Positions 1 to 8,021 of a DNA stretch of 64,000 bases are shown one piece after another. Position numbers and translations under genes: made by a program. The first letter of the stretch is position 1. Each line of letters starts with the position of its first letter. The DNA is from Streptomyces sp. NRRL F-6131 (GTDB lineage: Bacteria; Actinomycetota; Actinomycetes; Streptomycetales; Streptomycetaceae). The DNA is taken from assembly GCA_000719695.1 (NCBI GenBank), contig JOHN01000011.1, positions 62,001 through 126,000 of the forward strand. Reading direction: 5' to 3'. The notes below the pieces were generated by a model. That model searched no databases. It worked only from the letters and a program-made list of their open reading frames with translations, and was not told where the DNA came from.

Positions 1-899
1 GTCACCAGCCCTTCGAGCGGCAGGTCCCGCGCGAGGTCCACCGCCAGCTCGAAGTCGGCCGGCCGGTACGGCCCCGCGCCGACCAGACGGATCCCTCCGG
101 TCACCAGCGCCCTCAGCGGCAGGGTGGCGACGCCCGCCTCCTTCTCGCCCATCACCACGACGGTGCCCCCGGGCGCCACCGCGCCGAGGACGTCGCCCGG
201 GAGCGTGCCGGTGGTGTCGATGACCGCGTCGGCCCGGCCCGCCCCGGTCACCTCCTCCGCGGCCAGCACCTGGACGGCCCGCGGCAGCAGCAGCCGGGCG
301 AGGGCCAGTCGGCCCTGGTCGCGCTCGGCCAGCGTGACCCTGGCGCCGCGCCGGGCCAGGACGAGCGCGCACAGGGCGCCGATCGGGCCGGCGCCGAGCA
401 CGAGCACCCGGTCGTCCCACCGCAGCCGCGCCGCCCGCAGGTTGTTCAGCACGCAGGCGAGCGGCTCCACCAGGGTCCCGCGCCGGTAGGGGACCGCGGC
501 GGGCAGCCGGTGGACGAAGCGTTCGGGCGCGACGGCGAACTCGGCCATCGTCCCGTCCCGGTCGACGCCGATCTCCCGGCCCGCCTTCGCCCCGCAGTGG
601 GCCGGCATCCCCCGGCGGCAGGGGCGGCACCGGTCGCAGTGGTACGTCGGGTTGATCACCACCCGGTCGCCCGGTGCCACCGAGCGGACGCCGGCCCCGA
701 CCGCGGTCACCGCGCCGACCGCCTCGTGCCCCAGGACGACACCCCGCCGGGCCGGGAACTCGCCCAGCAGGATCGCCCGGTCGGTACCGCAGATCCCGGT
801 GGCCACCACCTGCACCAGGACCTCGTCGGCGCCGACGGCGGGGACCGTCCGGTCCTGGATGCCGGGCCGGCCCACGTCCTCGAACACGACGGCCCTCAT
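1..899 (-). CDS. Zinc-dependent alcohol dehydrogenase, MDR family (3' end outside window)
   Basis: Medium-chain dehydrogenase that should oxidise or reduce an alcohol/carbonyl with NAD(P). About 299 residues are visible and the C-terminus lies beyond the left edge. Seen: a catalytic-zinc region GICGTD near residue 37 followed by GHEAVG, a structural-zinc lobe with spacing C-x2-C-x2-C-x7-C (HCDRCRPCRRGMPAHC), and a Rossmann glycine motif (VLGAGPIG) near residue 175. The ATG at 899 begins MRAVVFEDVG, a usual start for this family. It is divergent from the RmlD-like gene across 61 bp, so the two probably share a control region. The substrate cannot be read from sequence; the neighbours suggest a sugar- or polyol-like alcohol. 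Confidence 0.9.
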   Translation of the reverse strand, partial: MRAVVFEDVGRPGIQDRTVPAVGADEVLVQVVATGICGTDRAILLGEFPARRGVVLGHEAVGAVTAVGAGVRSVAPGDRVVINPTYHCDRCRPCRRGMPAHCGAKAGREIGVDRDGTMAEFAVAPERFVHRLPAAVPYRRGTLVEPLACVLNNLRAARLRWDDRVLVLGAGPIGALCALVLARRGARVTLAERDQGRLALARLLLPRAVQVLAAEEVTGAGRADAVIDTTGTLPGDVLGAVAPGGTVVVMGEKEAGVATLPLRALVTGGIRLVGAGPYRPADFELAVDLARDLPLEGLV

Positions 900-960
900 C
901 GCGGCCTCCCAGTCGATCGTTCACCAACCATGTCATAGAACATGTCATAGAGTGGGCGGT
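900..960. promoter_or_regulatory. Divergent intergenic region with an 11-bp tandem repeat
   Basis: CATGTCATAGA occurs twice, at 929-939 and 941-951, with a 12-bp period, in the only gap between two divergent genes. The first copy and the bases after it also form an imperfect inverted repeat (CATGT at 929, ACATG at 940). The block is AT-rich compared with its surroundings. It probably holds the promoters and an operator for the dehydrogenase and the reductase; no regulator gene is adjacent. Confidence 0.45.
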
Positions 961-1854
961 ATGGACCCCTGTCGACGACCGAGTGGGTGTGAAGCACCGT
1001 CGGATTCCCCGGCGTCCCGCCTGAGGATCCTGCTGCTCGGCGCGTCGGGGTTCGTGGGGGGCGGCCTCTGGACCCATCTGGCGCCCCGTCACGAGCTCGT
1101 GGGCACGTACGCCACCCGGCCCGCCCCGGGGCCGGCCGGACTGGTCCGGCTGGACCTGCGGGACGAGCACCGACTGGCGGCGCTCGCGGCCGACGGCTTC
1201 GACCTCGTCGTCCACGCGGCCGGGCTGGTCCCCCTGGAGGCCGCCGAGGCCGACCCCGCCCTGGCCCACCGGCTCAACGTCCGCCCCGTCGAGGTCCTGC
1301 TGGACGCCGTGCGGGGCTCGGGGACGAAGCTCCTCCTGCTGTCCAGCGACAACGTCTTCGACGGCACCCGCCGGCAGTACGAGGAGGCCGATCCGCGCTC
1401 CCCGGTCAACGTCTACGGGCGGACCAAGACGGCGGCGGAGGACCTGCTGCTCGCCGAGGGCGGGCACCTGATCGTGCGGATCCCCCTCGTCTACGGGCGC
1501 GGCCCCTGGGCGAACACCTTCCTGGCCCGCCTGGCCGGGCCGACCACCGTCGCCCGCACGGATCTGGTCTGCGCCCCCGTCTACCTCCCCAGCCTCGGCC
1601 CGGCGTTGGCCCGGTTGTGGCACCGCACGGGTGTCGTGCACTACGGCGGCAGCGACGTGGTGACCAGGTTCGAGCTGATGTCGAGGGTCCAGCGGGCGCT
1701 GGACCTGCCGACCCGGGTGGTGGCGGCCCGGGGGGACGAGGCCGGCACGACGTGCCGGCGCCCGCCGCGGCTGGTCCTGCGCAGCACCCGCCACCCCCTG
1801 CTGGGCCCCGACCTGGACTCCGCGCTCGCCCACCTGTCGGGCCGGAGAATCTAG
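961..1854 (+). CDS. NAD-dependent epimerase/reductase, RmlD-like SDR
   Basis: Extended short-chain dehydrogenase of 297 residues resembling dTDP-4-dehydrorhamnose reductase (RmlD). Seen: the nucleotide-binding motif GASGFVGG near residue 28, an SSDNVFDG segment like the RmlD strand carrying the catalytic Ser/Thr, and the YGRTK catalytic Tyr-x3-Lys motif. The family reduces or epimerises nucleotide-bound or free sugars. The ATG at 961 is the first start after the divergent promoter; the preceding GGGCGG is a weak ribosome site. The stop sits inside CTAG (1851-1854), which also holds the stop of the opposite gene, so the two are tail to tail with a 4-bp overlap. The exact sugar substrate is unknown. 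Confidence 0.8.
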   Translation: MDPCRRPSGCEAPSDSPASRLRILLLGASGFVGGGLWTHLAPRHELVGTYATRPAPGPAGLVRLDLRDEHRLAALAADGFDLVVHAAGLVPLEAAEADPALAHRLNVRPVEVLLDAVRGSGTKLLLLSSDNVFDGTRRQYEEADPRSPVNVYGRTKTAAEDLLLAEGGHLIVRIPLVYGRGPWANTFLARLAGPTTVARTDLVCAPVYLPSLGPALARLWHRTGVVHYGGSDVVTRFELMSRVQRALDLPTRVVAARGDEAGTTCRRPPRLVLRSTRHPLLGPDLDSALAHLSGRRI

Positions 1855-3122
1855 GACCCGGCCGGGAGGTGGTCGGTCACCAGCGCCAGGTGTGCGGTGG
1901 CGTCCACCTGTCCGGTGCGGTCGAGCTGGGTGGCGAGGTCGTTGATCAGCAGGGTGCCGAGCAGGTAGTGGCCGAGCGCGAGTTCCTCGGGGGTGGAGCG
2001 GTTCCCCCGCAGGTCGGGTTTGGGCTTGCGGTCGGAGAGCCGGCACGGTGCCTCCGCCAGGACGTGCAGGTCGTGGGTGAGCAGCAGGCGTTCCAGCCAG
2101 CCCGGATCGTCGCGGAACAGGTCCGACAGGCCTTCGTGGGAGGCCAGGTGGGGCAGGAAGCGGTGGATCGCCGCGCGGTGGCCCGGGAACACCGGGTGGC
2201 GGAACCCCACCGCGTAGCCGTGCTCCGACCGCCGCACCGAGAAGCCCGTCCGGAGCGCCGGATCCCAGACGCTGAGGCTGAACAGCGTCTTCGCCAGGTC
2301 GTAGACCGGGTCCCACGGTTCGACGGAGCCGCGCGGATCGATGAGCCGGAACTCCGCCGCCGCCTGCTGGTCCGGCGCGGCCCCCGCCGGCCCGGAGCGG
2401 GCGGACCACAGGACGTTGCGGGTGTTGGCGTCCCCGTGGGCCGGGGCCATCAACCGGGCGGGCGCGAGCGGGGCCAGCCGGCCCGCCAGCCGTCCCAGGA
2501 CCAGGTGCGGGGCCGCGCACGGCACGCCGTTGACGGTGAGGCGCTCGGCGGTGGTCACGTCCTCCGGCAGGGCCCGGCGCAGGCCGGGCAGCCGCCGCAG
2601 GAACCGGCCCAGCACGACCTCCTCCAGGTGGCCGACCGGGGTGGGGTGGGACCGCACGGCGTACCCGTCCAGGACCAGGGCCCGGACGAGTGCCGTGTGC
2701 CGGCGGAAGAACTCCGGGACGCGCGGCGGGGACTCCCGCAGGGGCGCCGCCAGGTCCACGGAGTCGTAGTACGGCGTGGTGCAGGCCGCCCACCCGTCAC
2801 CGTCGAGGAAGTGCACGACCGGGAGGTAGTGCGCCGCCAGTCGCGGGGCCAGGGTGTGCAGCAGGTCGATCTGGCGCAGCTTGTGCCGGAACGAGGCCAG
2901 GTCGTGGCCGTCCACGGCGCCCGGCCCGGGGACCAGGACCTTGAGGACCAGGTCGTCCCCGGCCGGGCCGGTGGTCCGGTGGACCCGGGCGGGGGAGCCG
3001 CCGTCCAGGATCTCGTGCCCGACCGTGAGGCCGAGGGTGTCGGCGGCGGCCGCCAGGGCCGCCTCCTCGGTCCAGCGCCCGGCCGTCGGGGCGGGCGTGA
3101 CGCGTCGACGGTCGGTGTCCAC
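1851..3122 (-). CDS. APH/choline-kinase-fold phosphotransferase
   Basis: Protein of 423 residues with the aminoglycoside-phosphotransferase fold: a Brenner motif (HGDANTRN, near residue 245) with the catalytic Asp and Mg-binding Asn, followed by LIDPRG, equivalent to the second metal-binding Asp. The family phosphorylates hydroxyl groups on aminosugars, choline, hydroxylysine and similar molecules. The GTG at 3122 is preceded by AGGAGG at 6 nt, and that site overlaps the stop of the upstream phosphatase gene, so translation is probably coupled. Sitting between sugar-type enzymes, it is more likely a biosynthetic kinase than a resistance gene, but self-resistance by phosphorylation cannot be excluded. 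Confidence 0.75.
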   Translation of the reverse strand: MDTDRRRVTPAPTAGRWTEEAALAAAADTLGLTVGHEILDGGSPARVHRTTGPAGDDLVLKVLVPGPGAVDGHDLASFRHKLRQIDLLHTLAPRLAAHYLPVVHFLDGDGWAACTTPYYDSVDLAAPLRESPPRVPEFFRRHTALVRALVLDGYAVRSHPTPVGHLEEVVLGRFLRRLPGLRRALPEDVTTAERLTVNGVPCAAPHLVLGRLAGRLAPLAPARLMAPAHGDANTRNVLWSARSGPAGAAPDQQAAAEFRLIDPRGSVEPWDPVYDLAKTLFSLSVWDPALRTGFSVRRSEHGYAVGFRHPVFPGHRAAIHRFLPHLASHEGLSDLFRDDPGWLERLLLTHDLHVLAEAPCRLSDRKPKPDLRGNRSTPEELALGHYLLGTLLINDLATQLDRTGQVDATAHLALVTDHLPAGS

Positions 3123-3131
3123 GGCCGCCTC

Positions 3132-4040
3132 CTACCAGCGGATCGAGTCGATCAGCGCCGCGTGCAGCTGCGGTGTGCAGGCGGCGATGCAGGAGCGCTG
3201 GTTCAGCGGGCCGATGTCCAGCAGCAGGGTGTCGTGCAGCGGCTTGCCGTAGGCGTCGGTGATGGTGACGCCGGCGCGTTCCGCCAGGTACACCGAGGCC
3301 GCGATGTCGTACGGGAAGAGGTGGAGGATGCTCCCGTGGCCGACCCGGCGGAAGTCCGCCTCGGTGTCGGGGCGGTCGCGCAGCAGCCGGTTCCCGATGT
3401 CGACGTAGGCGTCCATCTGTCCGGTGATGATCCGCGAGATGGAGAAGGAGGCGCTGTTGAACACGTACACGCCGCCGGTGTTGGCCGAGGCGTCGATCAG
3501 GTGGCCGTAGGCGCCGGTCATCAACTCCGCCGGGTGGCCGTTGAACTCCAGCGACCAGAACATCCGCCCGGGATCGGTGGTGGCGGCGAGGTGCGGGACC
3601 GGCACGGGGAAGCCGGCGGATTCGATCCCGGTCCCGTGGGCGTCGGCGTACAGCCAGTTGCCGCTCTTGATCTCCTGGAGCATCGCGTACCGGATGTCGC
3701 CGATGGTGGGCGACTCGCCGAAGGGGGCGGCGGCGATCGAGACGCAGGCCATCTCCAGGTCGGCGGCGGCGCCGCGGGTGCCGTCGATGGGGTCGATGAT
3801 CAGCACGTGCTCGGGCGCGCGGCCGATCGTGCGCAGGCCCTCGCTCTCGGTGTAGACGGCGACGGGCTCGCCGCGCTCCCGCAGGAAGGCCCAGGCGGCC
3901 CGCTCCGCGAGCACGTCGACGGGGAACTCCGCGTCCCCGCCCTTCGCCGTCCCCGCCACGTAGCGGCTGCCGACCTCGTGCAGTCCGTCGCGCACGGCCG
4001 TCCGGATCCGCTCGGACAGCTCCTGGACGAGGCCCCTCAT
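3132..4040 (-). CDS. Inositol monophosphatase family phosphatase
   Basis: Protein of 302 residues in the Mg-dependent FIG/IMPase superfamily. Seen: a Glu in YTESEG and the metal-binding motif IDPIDGTRG near residue 92 (D-P-[IL]-D-G-T). The usual second motif WDxAAG is replaced by FPYDIAAS near the C-terminus, which keeps the Asp. Members hydrolyse inositol phosphates, fructose 1,6-bisphosphate, PAP or histidinol phosphate, so this one probably removes a phosphate from a cyclitol or sugar intermediate. The ATG at 4040 overlaps the stop of the aminotransferase fusion by 4 nt (ATGA), so both are in one operon with the downstream kinase. Confidence 0.8.
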   Translation of the reverse strand: MRGLVQELSERIRTAVRDGLHEVGSRYVAGTAKGGDAEFPVDVLAERAAWAFLRERGEPVAVYTESEGLRTIGRAPEHVLIIDPIDGTRGAAADLEMACVSIAAAPFGESPTIGDIRYAMLQEIKSGNWLYADAHGTGIESAGFPVPVPHLAATTDPGRMFWSLEFNGHPAELMTGAYGHLIDASANTGGVYVFNSASFSISRIITGQMDAYVDIGNRLLRDRPDTEADFRRVGHGSILHLFPYDIAASVYLAERAGVTITDAYGKPLHDTLLLDIGPLNQRSCIAACTPQLHAALIDSIRW

Positions 4041-6034
4041 GAGACGGAGAGGAAGAGTCGTTCCAACAGGTCGCACATCTCGTCCGCCTCCTGACGGGTG
4101 ATGATCAGGGCCGGGCGGACCTTCAGCACGTTGCCGTGCCCGTAGAGCGAGGTCCGCAGCAGCAGTCCGTGGTCCAGGCCGCGTTCGGCGAGGTGGTTGG
4201 TGAGCGCGGGGTCCGGGCGGCCGTCGCGGTCCACGATGTCGATGCCGATCATCAGCCCGACGCCGCGGACCTCCCGGACGAAGGTCACCTTGCCGGCCAG
4301 GTCGCGCAGGCGGTCGAGCACGTACGCGCCGACGTCCCGGACGTTCTCCAGGAAGCCGGGGCGGCCGATGACCTCCAGGGTCTTCAGCGCGGCCGCGGCG
4401 GCCAGCACGTTGCCGCCGAAGGTCGAGTTGATGTGGTGGCCCTCCACCCCGGTCAGCCGCTCCTCGGTCAGGATGCCGGCGACGGGCATCCCCGCGCCGC
4501 CGAGGCCCTTGCCGAAGGTCATCATGTGCGGGCTGACGCCGAAGTGGTCGGCGGCGAACATCCGGCCGGTGCGTCCGAACCCGGTCTGGATCTCGTCGAA
4601 GACCAGCACGATGCCGCGCTCCTCGCAGAGGTCCTTGAGCGCCTGCAGGTAGCCGTCCGGCGGGACGACGTTGCCGCCGTTTCCGCTGATCGGCTCCAGC
4701 ACCACGCAGGCCACCCGGCCGGTGCTGGCGTAGTCGATGAAGTCGTTGATCCGCTCGACGCAGAGCAGTCCGCAGGTGGCCCGCTCCTGGCGGTAGAAGC
4801 AGCGCAGGCAGTGCGGGTCGGGGACGTGCACCACGCCGGGAAGGTGGGAGGGGAAGGGGGCGCGCCGGAAGGCGGCGCCGGAGGCACCGATCATGCCGAG
4901 GGTCTGGCCGAGGTGCCCGCGGAACAGCGTGACCACGTCGGACTTGCCGGTGTGCACCTGGGCGATCTTGACGGCGCTCTCGTTGGCGTCGGAGCCGCTC
5001 GCCGACTTCAGGTGCACCCGGGTGAGGTTCGCCGGGGAGACCTCGGCGAGCTTCGCCACCAGCGCGTTCAGCGGCTCGGTCTGGAACTTGGAGGTCACGT
5101 GGATCAGCCGCCCGGCCTGTTCGCGGACCACCTCCACGATCTCGGGGTGGGCGTAGCCGAGGCTCAGGTTGAACGTCCCCGAGGAGCAGTCGACATAGCG
5201 CCGGCCGTCCTCGGCGTAGAGGTGGACGCCCTCGCCCCCGACCGCTCGGAGCTTGTCGGGCAGGTAGTAGTAGTGCTGGAGCGCGGTTGCGACGTCCGCT
5301 CCCGCACCGGTTCCCGCCACCGCTCCGGGCGGGGGCGCGGGCGCGGCGGTGGACACCGCGGGACCGGTCTGTTCCATCGATTCTCCTCCGATGATGTCCG
5401 ACAGATCGATGTGCTCGAACGATGCGAAGCACAGGTCCGCCTCGTGCAGATCCAGTGCGGCGGTCATCGAGTTCGGTACGGCGACGCACCGGATCCCGGC
5501 CCGCTTCGCGGCGCGCACGCCGCTCGGTGAGTCCTCGAACGCCACCGCCCGCTCGGCGGGGATCCCGAGCGAGGCCAGTGCCGCGACGTAGAGGTTCGGT
5601 TCCGGTTTGGCGCTGGCCCGGTCGCCGTCGGCGCACTGCACCGTGCTCCACCCCTCGGCGAGGCCGCACTGCCGCGCGTACCTGGTGACCCATTCCCGGG
5701 TCGAGTTGCTGACGATCCCCCGGGAGATCCCCAGGGTGTCGACCGCCGCCAGGACCCGGTGCACCCCCGGCCTGCCGCACAGCCCGCCGAGCAGTTCCTG
5801 CTGCCGACGGCGGACCCGCTCCTGGAGTTCCGCACGGTCCACCGTGCACCCGGTGACCTGTTCGAGCTGCGTCCACAGGTCGCAGCCGATGGTGCCGACG
5901 AGCGACGACCACGTGTCGACCGGCAGCCGGTGACCGAATTCTCCGAAGACCTCCGCATGGGCGCGGAAGATCTCGGCCTCCGGATCCCACAGCGTGCCGT
6001 CGAAATCGAAGAAAATCGCATCCACGTCCTTCAC
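4037..6034 (-). CDS. HAD phosphatase fused to class III PLP aminotransferase
   Basis: One open frame of 665 residues joins two enzymes. Residues 1-215 are a HAD hydrolase: FFDFDGTL (nucleophile Asp), SNST (motif II), KPEP (motif III Lys) and FEDSPSG (motif IV). Residues from about 222 are a class III aminotransferase: FDEIQTGFGRTG (cofactor Asp) and FGKGLGGAG (Schiff-base Lys). No stop separates them. A strong internal Shine-Dalgarno (GGAGGAG) precedes an in-frame ATG at 5376 (MEQTGP), so a free aminotransferase might also be made. The GTG at 6034 was chosen because GGAGGT lies 4 nt upstream. The pair could dephosphorylate a phospho-compound and aminate the resulting carbonyl; the order and substrate are inference. 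Confidence 0.82.
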   Translation of the reverse strand: MKDVDAIFFDFDGTLWDPEAEIFRAHAEVFGEFGHRLPVDTWSSLVGTIGCDLWTQLEQVTGCTVDRAELQERVRRRQQELLGGLCGRPGVHRVLAAVDTLGISRGIVSNSTREWVTRYARQCGLAEGWSTVQCADGDRASAKPEPNLYVAALASLGIPAERAVAFEDSPSGVRAAKRAGIRCVAVPNSMTAALDLHEADLCFASFEHIDLSDIIGGESMEQTGPAVSTAAPAPPPGAVAGTGAGADVATALQHYYYLPDKLRAVGGEGVHLYAEDGRRYVDCSSGTFNLSLGYAHPEIVEVVREQAGRLIHVTSKFQTEPLNALVAKLAEVSPANLTRVHLKSASGSDANESAVKIAQVHTGKSDVVTLFRGHLGQTLGMIGASGAAFRRAPFPSHLPGVVHVPDPHCLRCFYRQERATCGLLCVERINDFIDYASTGRVACVVLEPISGNGGNVVPPDGYLQALKDLCEERGIVLVFDEIQTGFGRTGRMFAADHFGVSPHMMTFGKGLGGAGMPVAGILTEERLTGVEGHHINSTFGGNVLAAAAALKTLEVIGRPGFLENVRDVGAYVLDRLRDLAGKVTFVREVRGVGLMIGIDIVDRDGRPDPALTNHLAERGLDHGLLLRTSLYGHGNVLKVRPALIITRQEADEMCDLLERLFLSVS

Positions 6035-6349
6035 GCACACCTCCGTCGAGCGGCGGACGGCCGCGCGGCCGTGGCTTTCGCCGCCGGGGTCGGTCGCCGC
6101 CGGGGCCGGGGTGGCCGGGGTGTCCGGGGTCGTCGCCCGGAGCCGAGGCGCCTGGTGGCCCATCATGGCGGAGCCCGACCGGGCCCGCCATTCCTGGTCG
6201 CCCCATGGTTCGTTGACGTACACACGGTCGGCGCACTGGGCAGTGCGTGTACGTGCGGATGGTGGTCGGCTGGGTGGCGAGGTCGGCGACGGGTCGGCGC
6301 GAGAGTCCGCGAGAGAGTCCGCGAGACAATCCGGGAGAGTCGAGGAGCC
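6035..6349. promoter_or_regulatory. Divergent control region with inverted repeat and 12-bp tandem repeats
   Basis: This 315-bp gap separates the leftward aminotransferase operon from the rightward PfkB operon. It has no convincing gene. At 6232-6247 CGCACTG-GG-CAGTGCG is a perfect 7-bp inverted repeat, flanked outside by GTACAC (6218-6223) and GTGTAC (6247-6252), a typical operator shape. A possible -35 box TTGACG lies at 6213-6218. Close to the PfkB start, GAGAGTCCGCGA is repeated at 6301-6312 and 6313-6324, with a degenerate third copy to 6336. Confidence 0.5.
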
Positions 6350-7240
6350 ATGGACGAACACACCCGCCCCGCCGGTGCGGCGGCTCCCCCGGGAGGCCCC
6401 CGGGCCGCCGTGGTGGGGCACGTCGAATGGACGACGATCGCTGGCCTCGACGAGGTGCCCGCCGCCGGTGAGGTGATCCACGCGGACCGGCTCTGGCAGG
6501 GCCCGGCCGGGGGCGGCGCGGTCGCGGCCGTCCGGCTGGCCGAACTGACCGGCGACTGCACCTTCTTCACCGCCCTCGGCGACGACCACGCCGGGCGGCG
6601 CTCACGTGTCGAACTCGAACGCCGCGGCGTCCGGGTGCTCGCCGCACCCCGGCCCGGCCCCACCCGCACGGCGGTGAGCCTGGTCGACCGCCGCGGTGAA
6701 CGCACCACCGTCACCCTGGGCGAGCGCCTGCAACCCGCTTCGGCCGACCCCTTCGACTGGACGGAACTCGCCTCCTTCGACGCGGTGTTCTTCACCGCCG
6801 GGGACGCGGCCCTGCTGCGCGAGGCCCGGCGGGCCGGCACGCTCGTCGTGACGGCACGGGAGTTCACCACCGTGCTGGAGTCCGAGGTCCGGGTCGACGC
6901 GCTGGTCGGCAGCGGCTGCGACCCGGCCGAGCGCTGCGACCCGGCGCTGCTGCGGAGGCTGCCCGGCCTGGTGGTCAGCACCGAGGGCCGGCACGGCGGA
7001 GTGTTCACCACCGGCGGCCTGCCCCCTCGGCGCTACCGGCCCGCCCGGGCGCCCGGCCCGCTGGTGGACACCTACGGGGTCGGCGACAACTTCGCGGCCG
7101 TCCTCACCTACGCGCTCGCCACCGGCTCGACCACGGCCGACGCCCTGGCCCTCGCCGCGGAGCACGGCGCGGCCTGCACCGTGCGGCGCGGCCCGTTCCC
7201 GGCCGCGCCCGCCCCGGCGAGACGGGCGGCCGGGGTGTGA
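6350..7240 (+). CDS. PfkB/ribokinase family sugar kinase
   Basis: Protein of 296 residues with the PfkB C-terminal signature DTYGVGDNF near residue 243, where the Asp of GVGD is the catalytic base (usual form D-T-x-G-[AG]-G-D; Val here is a mild deviation). An N-terminal glycine-rich sugar-binding segment (GPAGGGAVAA) is present near residue 51. It phosphorylates a sugar, nucleoside or polyol hydroxyl with ATP. The ATG at 6350 has GAGGAG just upstream. Its stop overlaps the GTG of the next gene (GTGA). First gene of a three-gene rightward operon. Confidence 0.82.
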   Translation: MDEHTRPAGAAAPPGGPRAAVVGHVEWTTIAGLDEVPAAGEVIHADRLWQGPAGGGAVAAVRLAELTGDCTFFTALGDDHAGRRSRVELERRGVRVLAAPRPGPTRTAVSLVDRRGERTTVTLGERLQPASADPFDWTELASFDAVFFTAGDAALLREARRAGTLVVTAREFTTVLESEVRVDALVGSGCDPAERCDPALLRRLPGLVVSTEGRHGGVFTTGGLPPRRYRPARAPGPLVDTYGVGDNFAAVLTYALATGSTTADALALAAEHGAACTVRRGPFPAAPAPARRAAGV

Positions 7241-7950
7241 AGCCGCTCCTCCTGCTCTGGGACATCGACGGCACGCTGATCGACGACGACCACGTCTGCG
7301 AGGCGGTGTACCCGCGAGCCTTCGAACGCCTCACCGGCCGGCCGGCGCTCCACCGCGTCACCACCGCCGGCCGCACCGAACTGGACATCATGGACGAGCT
7401 GTTCCACCGGCACGGCCTCGACGCCCTCGCACCGGACCGGGTCACCGCCGAACTGGCGCGGCAACTGCGTCGGCGCAGCACCGTGCTCCGGGCCGCCGGA
7501 CGTCCCCTCCCGGGCGCCGTCGAGGCCCTGCGGGCGATGGAAGCGCAGCGCCACGTCGCCCAGTCGGTGCTGACGGGGAACCTGTGGGTCAACGCCCTGC
7601 TGAAGCTGCGGCTGTTCGGACTGGCGGAGCACCTGGACCTCGCGATCGGCGCGTACGGCGGTGACGCGCGCGAACGGGCCGCGCTCGTCCCGGTGGCCCG
7701 ACTCCGCGCGGCCGCCGCGTACGGTCGCGCGTTCGACGCCGACAGCACCGTCCTGATCGGCGACACCCCGCGGGACGTCCACGCGGCACGTGTCGGCGGG
7801 GCCCGGGTGATCGCCGTGGCCACCGGCGCGAGCAGCGCCGCCGCCCTGCGGGAGGCGGGGGCTGACACCGTGCTGACGGACCTGCGCGACACCGACGCGG
7901 TGGTCCACGCCGTCCACTCCCCGGGGCCGGCCGCGCGGAGGCCGGGATGA
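7237..7950 (+). CDS. HAD-superfamily phosphatase
   Basis: Protein of 237 residues with a HAD core: LLWDIDGTL at the N-terminus (nucleophile Asp and acid/base Asp), LTGN as motif II near residue 108, and IGDTPRD as motif IV near residue 171. An alpha-helical cap fills residues 15-90. It probably dephosphorylates the product of this pathway; next to a PfkB kinase it could remove a phosphate put on earlier. The GTG start overlaps the kinase stop by 4 nt, and its own stop overlaps the ATG of the glycosyltransferase (ATGA). This is a second HAD enzyme besides the fused one. Confidence 0.78.
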   Translation: MKPLLLLWDIDGTLIDDDHVCEAVYPRAFERLTGRPALHRVTTAGRTELDIMDELFHRHGLDALAPDRVTAELARQLRRRSTVLRAAGRPLPGAVEALRAMEAQRHVAQSVLTGNLWVNALLKLRLFGLAEHLDLAIGAYGGDARERAALVPVARLRAAAAYGRAFDADSTVLIGDTPRDVHAARVGGARVIAVATGASSAAALREAGADTVLTDLRDTDAVVHAVHSPGPAARRPG

Positions 7951-8021
7951 ACGGGAGCGGGGTGAACGGGAGCGGGATGAACGGGAGCGGGGTGAACGGG
8001 AGGGGGATGAACGGGAGCCGT
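7947..8021 (+). repeat. 15-bp coding minisatellite carrying start codons
   Basis: Five near-identical units of [AG]TGAACGGGAGCGGG begin at 7947, 7962, 7977, 7992 and 8007. Each unit starts with ATG or GTG and ends with a GGGAGCGGG that can act as a ribosome-binding site for the next unit. The repeat lies exactly at the translation start of the glycosyltransferase. Confidence 0.9.

Noticed and set aside
1851..3122. Aminoglycoside resistance gene
   Set aside because: The APH fold alone does not show resistance; the overlap with biosynthetic genes fits a metabolic kinase better.
1617..4094. Very long open frame on the plus strand opposite the kinase, phosphatase and aminotransferase genes
   Set aside because: A GC-bias shadow: the protein is Arg/Gly/Pro/Val-rich without motifs, while the opposite strand has clear enzyme motifs and ribosome sites.
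4037..6034. Phosphonate degradation PhnW-PhnX fusion
   Set aside because: PhnW is a class V aminotransferase, while this domain has class III motifs; no other phosphonate gene is present.
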